A DNA stretch of 64,000 nucleotides from NCBI GenBank assembly GCA_026315105.1, contig JAOYRU010000052.1:620001-684000 (forward strand), in the 5' to 3' direction. Origin of the DNA: Locusta migratoria (taxonomy: Eukaryota > Arthropoda > Insecta > Orthoptera > Acrididae). Each line of letters opens with the position of its first letter. Position 1 is the stretch's first letter. Shown here one piece after another: positions 58,985 to 64,000 of this stretch. The notes beneath the pieces are model-generated. The model had not been told where the DNA came from, did not search any database, and was given only the letters and a program-made list of their open reading frames with translations. The position numbers and the translations under genes are program-made.

Positions 58985-59560
58985 GCAGGGAAACGCACAA
59001 TAATGGAAAAAACGAAATAAATGCAAATTTATCTTTTAAATAGTTTTTTATTATCATGTACTACCATTTTAGAGGTCAATCAATTCGCAGACTAGTCGTC
59101 TTGCAGCTCGCAGTCCTCCAGCGTCCATTCTGTCGTCTGTATAGGCTCCCAGGGTCCTTATATAGTAATGAGAGCGTTTCCTGGGAAACGCACAATAATG
59201 GAAAAAACGAAATAAATGCAAATTTATCTTTTAAATAGTTTTTTATTATCATGTACTACCATTTTAGAGGTCAATCACTTCGCTGACTAGTCGCCTTGCA
59301 GCTCGCAGTCCTCCAGCGTCCATTCTGTCGTCTGTATAGGATCCCTGGGTCCTTATATAGTAATGAGAGCGTTTCCTGGGAAACGCACAATAATGCAAAA
59401 CACGAAATAAATGCAAATTTATCTTTTAAATAGTTTTTTATTATCATGTACTACCATTTTAGAGGTCAATCACTTCGCAGACAAGTCGCCTTGCAGCTCG
59501 CAGTCCTCCAGCGTCCATTCTGTCGTCTGTATAGGCTCCCAGGGTCCTTATATAGTAATG
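58985..59560. repeat. Displaced type A block inside type B territory
   Basis: Within type B satellite, about 59000-59500 switches to type A monomers. The order is an aatggaaaaaacg end, a monomer with caattcgcagactag, then one with cttcgctgactag ending in gcaaaacacg. This order matches 6780-7190 and 9510-9930. The flanking monomers are hybrids: gcgtctgcaggg runs into aatggaaaaaacg near 58985-59006, and a ttgcag monomer runs into gcgtctgcagcg near 59510-59570. Confidence 0.8.
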
Positions 59561-60962
59561 AGAGCGTCTGCAGCGAAACGCACAATAATGCAAATAACGA
59601 AATAAATGCAAATTTCTCTTTTAAATAGTTTTTTATTATCATGTACTACCATTTTAGAGGTCAATCACTTCGCAGACTAGTCGCCAGTGCAGCTCACTGC
59701 CCTCCAGCGTCCATTCTGTCGCCTGTATAGGCTCCCAGGGTCCTAATATAGTAACGAGAGCGTTTGCAGGGAAACGCACAATAATGCAAATAACGAAATA
59801 AATGCAAATTTCTCTTTTAAATAGTTTTTTATTATCATGTACTACCATTTTAGAGGTCAATCACTTCGCAGACTAGTCGCCAGTGCAGCTCACTGTCCTC
59901 CAGCGTCCATATTGTCGTCTGTATAGGCTCCCAGGGTCCTTACATAGTAATGAGAGCGTCTGCAGGGAAACGCACAATAATGCAAATAACGAAATAAATG
60001 TAAATTTCTCTTTTAAATAGTTTTTTATTATCATGTACTACCATTTTAGAGGTCAATCACTTCGCAGACTAGTCGCCAGTGCAGCTCACTGCCCTCCAGC
60101 GTCCATTCTGTCGTCTGTATAGGCTCCCAGGGTCCTTATATAGTAATGAGAGCGTCTGCAGGGAAACGCACAATAATGCAAATAACGAAATAAATGCAAA
60201 TTTCTCTTTTAAATAGTTTTTTATTATCATGTACTACCATTTTAGAGGTCAATCACTTCGCAGACTAGTCGCCAGTGCAGCTCACTGCCCTCCAGCGTCC
60301 ATTCTGTCGTCTGTATAGGCTCCAGGGTCCTTATATAGTAATGAGAGCGTCTGCAGGGAAACGCACAATAATGCAAATAACGAAATAAATGCAAATTTCT
60401 CTTTTAAATAGTTATTTATTATCATGTACTACCATTTTAGAGGTCAATCACTTCGCAGACTAGTCGCCAGTGCAGCTCACTGCCCTCCAGCGTCCATTCT
60501 GTCGTCTGTATAGGCTCCCAGGGTCCTTATATAGTAATGAGAGCGTCTGCAGGGAAACGCACAATAATGCAAATAACGAAATAAATGCTAATTTCTCTTT
60601 TAAATAGTTTTTTATTATCATGTACTACCATTTTAGAGGTCAATCACTTCGCAGACTAGTCGCCAGTGCAGCTCACTGCCCTCCAGCGTCCATTCTGTCG
60701 TCTGTATAGGCTCCCAGGGTCCTTATATAGTAATGAGAGCGTCTGCAGGGAAACGCACAATAATGCAAATAACGAAATAAATGCAAATTTCTCTTTTAAA
60801 TAGTTTTTTATTATCATGTACTACCATTTTAGAGGTCAAACACTTCGCAGACTAGTCGCCAGTGCAGCTCACTGCCCTCCAGCGTCCATATTGTCGTCTG
60901 TATAGGCTCCCAGGGTCCTTACATAGTAATGAGAGCGTCTGCAGGGAAACGCACAATAAAGC

Positions 60963-61018
60963 AAATAACGAAATAAATGCAAATTTCTCTTTTAAATAAC
61001 GAAATAAATGCAAATTTC
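60963..61018 (+). repeat. Short internal duplication in a monomer (31-bp step)
   Basis: The 25 bases from aaataacgaaataaatg onward at 60963-60987 are repeated at 60994-61018. The corresponding monomer near 62770 has only one copy. This is a small slippage or template-switch event. Confidence 0.85.
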
Positions 61019-64000
61019 CATTATAAATAGTTTTTTATATCATGTACTAACATTTTAGAGGTCAATCACATTGCTGACTAGTCGCCAGTGCAGCTCACTG
61101 CCCTCCAGCGTCCATTCTGTCGTCTGTATAGGCCCCCAGGGTCCTTATATAGTAATGACAGCGTCTGCAGGGAAACGCACAATAATGCAAATAACGAAAT
61201 AAATGCAAATTTCTCTTTTAAATAGTTTTTTATTATCATGTACTACCATTTTAGAGGTCAATCACTTCGCAGACTAGTCGCCAGTGCAGCTCACTGCCCT
61301 CCAGCGTCCATTCTGTCGTCTGTATAGGCTCCCAGGGTCCTTATATAGTAATGAGAGCGTCTGCAGGGAAACGCACAATAATGCAAATAACGAAATAAAT
61401 GCAAATTTCTCCTTTAAATAGTTTTTTATTATCATGTACTACCATTTTATAGGTCAATCACTTCGCAGACTAGTCGCCACTGCAGCTCACTGCCCTCCAG
61501 CGTCCATTCTGTCGTCTGTATAGGCTCCCAGGGTCCTTATATAGTAATGAGAGCGTCTGCAGGGAAACGCACAATAATTCAAATAACGAAATAAATGCAA
61601 ATTTCTCCTTTAAATAGTTTTTTATTATCATGTACTACCATTTTAGAGGTCAATCACTTCGCAGACAAGTCGCCAGTGCAGCTCACTGCCCTCCAGCGTC
61701 CATTCTGTCGTCTGTATAGGCTCCCAGGTTCCTTATATAGTAATGAGAGCGTCTGCAGGAAAACGCACAATAAAGCAAAAAACGAAACAAATGCAAATTT
61801 CTCTTTTAAATAGTTTTTTATTATCATTTACTACCATTTTAGAGGTCAATCACTTCGCAGAGTAGTCGCCAGTGCAGCTCACTGCACTCCATCGTCCATA
61901 CTGTCGTCTGTATAGGCTCCCAGGGTCCTTATATAGTAATGAGAGCGTCTGCAGGGAAACGCACAATAATGCAAATAACGAAATAAATGCAAATTTCTCT
62001 TTTAAATAGTTTTTTATTATCATGTACTACCATTTTAGAGGTCAATCACTTCGCAGACTAGTCGCCAGTGCAGCTCACAGGCCTCCAGTGTCCATTCTGT
62101 CGTCTGTATAGGCTCCCAGGGTCCTTATATAGTAATGAGAGTGTTTCCCGGGAAACGCACAATAATGCAAATAACGAAATAAATGCAAATTTATCTTTTA
62201 AATAGTTTTTTATTATCATGTACTACCATTTTAGAGGTCAATCACTTCGCAGACTAGTCGCCAGTGCAGCTCACTGCCCTCCAGCGTCCATTCTGTCGTC
62301 TTGATAGGCTCCCAGGGTCCTTATATAGTAATGAGAGTGTTTCCCGGGAAACGCACAATAATGCAAATAACGAAATAAATGCAAATTTATCTTTTAAATA
62401 GTTTTTTATTATCATGTACTACCATTTTAGAGGTCAATCACTTCGCAGACTAGTCCCCTTGCAGCTCGCAGTCCTCCAGCGTCCATTCTGTCGTCTGTAT
62501 AGGCTCCCAGGTTCCTTATATAGTAATGAGAGCGTCTGCAGGAAAACGCACAATAAAGCAAAAAACGAAACAAATGCAAATTTCTCTTTTAAATAGTTTT
62601 TTATTATCATTTACTACCATTTTAGAGGTCAATCACTTCGCAGAGTAGTCGCCAGTGCAGCTCACTGCACTCCAGCGTCCATACTGTCGTCTGTATAGGC
62701 TCCCAGGGTCCTTATATAGTAATGAGAGCGTCTGCAGGGAAACGCACAATAATGCAAATAACGAAATAAATGCAGATTTCCATTATAAATAGTTTTTTAT
62801 TATCATGTACTAACATTTTAGAGGTCAATCACATTGCTGACTAGTCGCCAGTGCAGCTCACTGCCCTCCAAGCGTCCATTCTGTCGTCTGTATAGGCTCC
62901 CAGGGTCCTTATATAGTAATGACAGCGTCTGCAGGGAAACGCACAATAATGCAAATAACGAAATAAATGCAAATTTCTCTTTTAAATAGTTTTTTATTAT
63001 CATGTACTACCATTTTAGAGGTCAATCACTTCGCAGACTAGTCGCCAGTGCAGCTCACTGCCCTCCAGCGTCCATTCTGTCGTCTGTATAGGCTCCCAGG
63101 GTCCTTATATAGTAATGAGAGCGTCTGCAGGGAAACGCACAATAATGCAAATAACGAAATAAATGCAAATTTCTCCTTTAAATAGTTTTTTATTATCATG
63201 TACTACCATTTTAGTGGTCAATCACTTCGCAGACTAGTCGCCACTGCAGCTCACTGCCCTCCAGCGTCCATTCTGTCGTCTGTATAGGCTCCAGGGTCCT
63301 TATTTAGTAATGAGAGCGTCTGCAGGGAAACGCACAATAATGCAAATAACGAAATAAATGCAAATTTCTCCATTAAATAGTTTTTTATTATCATGTACTA
63401 CCATTTTAGAGGTCAATCACTTCGCAGACAAGTCGCCAGTGCAGCTCACTGCCCTCCAGCGTCCATTCTGTCGTCTGTATAGGCTCCCAGGTTCCTTATA
63501 TAGTAATGATAGCGTCTGCAGGAAAACGCACAATAAAGCAAAAAACGAAACAAATGCAAATTTCTCTTTTAAATAGTTTTTTATTATCATTTACTACCAT
63601 TTTAGAGGTCAATCACTTCGCAGAGTAGTCGCCAGCTCACTGCACTCCAGCGTCCATACTGTCGTCTGTATAGGCTCCCAGGGTCCTTATATAGTAATGA
63701 GAGCGTCTGCAGGGAAACGCACAATAATGCAAATAACGAAATAAATGCAAATTTCTCTTTTAAATAGTTTTTTATTATCATGTACTACCATTTTAGAGGT
63801 CAATCACTTCGCAGACTAGTCGCCAGTGCAGCTCACAGGCCTCCAGTGTCCATTCTGTCGTCCTGTATAGGCTCCCAGGGTCCTTATATAGTAATGAGAG
63901 TGTTTCCCGGGAAACGCACAATAATGCAAATAACGAAATAAATGCAAAATTTATCTTTTAAATAGTTTTTTATTATCATGTACTACCATTTTAGAGGTCA
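61000..64000. repeat. Nine-monomer block duplicated at an offset of about 1763 bp
   Basis: The series starting with ccattataaatag and tactaacatt at 61018 recurs from about 62780 to the window edge. Shared markers include cacattgctgactag, atgacagcgtctgc, ccaggttcctt with gcaaaaaacgaaac (61728/63490), cagagtagtcgcc (61858/63621) and cacaggcctccagtg (62075/63837). The second copy is cut by the window end. Confidence 0.8.

Larger units (their letters stand above)
27761..64000. repeat. Satellite array, right arm (mixed type A/B, then mostly type B)
   Basis: About 185 monomers in the same orientation as the left arm, continuing past the right edge. From 27.8 to about 46 kb type A (195 bp) and type B (196 bp, gccagtgcagctcactg) are mixed. 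Beyond 46 kb type B dominates, with small groups of type A near 49.9, 53.4-54.3, 55.2, 55.9-56.8, 59.1-59.5 and 62.4 kb. Further subfamily markers include gtataagcttccttgg, gtataagcagccttgg, aatgcatatttatc, tcacctcgcag, and gcgtctgcaggg (dominant beyond 48 kb). No unrelated insert larger than a few bases is visible. Confidence 0.98.

Noticed and set aside
1..64000. CRISPR array
   Set aside because: Repeats are contiguous 195-bp monomers without unique spacers, and there are no cas genes.
1..64000. CENP-B box in the monomer
   Set aside because: The nearest segment, cttcgcagactagtcg, lacks the required A and CGGG positions of the consensus.
1..64000. tRNA-like or Pol III promoter boxes in the monomer
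   Set aside because: ggtcaatcac does not fit a B box and no A box lies at a suitable distance.

Overview
The window is eukaryotic repeat DNA. About 52 kb is a head-to-tail satellite with a monomer of about 195 bp (roughly 265 copies by length). It is split by two non-LTR (LINE-type) retrotransposons, both on the + strand. No ordinary host gene, tRNA, rRNA or CRISPR array is visible. Both LINEs have a gag-like ORF1 with three CCHC knuckles and an ORF2 with endonuclease, reverse transcriptase, RNase H and a C-terminal CCHC motif. This is the I-type layout common in arthropods. Together with the large satellite it suggests an arthropod, probably an insect with a repeat-rich genome; the species cannot be named from the sequence.

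Layout: 1-15664 satellite; 15665-21565 LINE 1 (5.9 kb, 33-nt poly(A) tail, ORF2 broken by one frameshift just after its last zinc motif); 21566-21748 a 183-bp piece of satellite, less than one monomer; 21749-27760 LINE 2 (6.0 kb, AAC-repeat tail, both ORFs open to their natural ends); 27761-64000 satellite. Satellite phase at the junctions gives a 14-bp target duplication for LINE 1 (3 mismatches) and a 35-bp one for LINE 2 (1 mismatch).

The satellite has two main monomer forms. Type A (195 bp, ...gccttgcagctcgcag...) fills most of the left arm. Type B (196 bp, ...gccagtgcagctcactg...) dominates the right end, and the two are mixed between. Blocks of 4 to 19 monomers are duplicated with shared private mutations (offsets near 584, 978, 1755-1763, 1951/2341, 2347, 2533, 2733 and 3724 bp), so the array grows and homogenises by block duplication. 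A two-monomer type A block near 59 kb matches monomers near 6.8 kb and 9.5 kb, showing exchange over about 50 kb. Almost every monomer carries an 18-bp dyad, GCGTTT-N6-AAACGC or a one-base variant, whose centre differs by subfamily.

The only plausible protein-coding genes are the four retrotransposon ORFs. In each element ORF1 would coat the RNA, and ORF2 would nick the target and copy the RNA by target-primed reverse transcription. The many 60-codon frames in the satellite are a by-product of a 195-bp (65-codon) period and are not genes.
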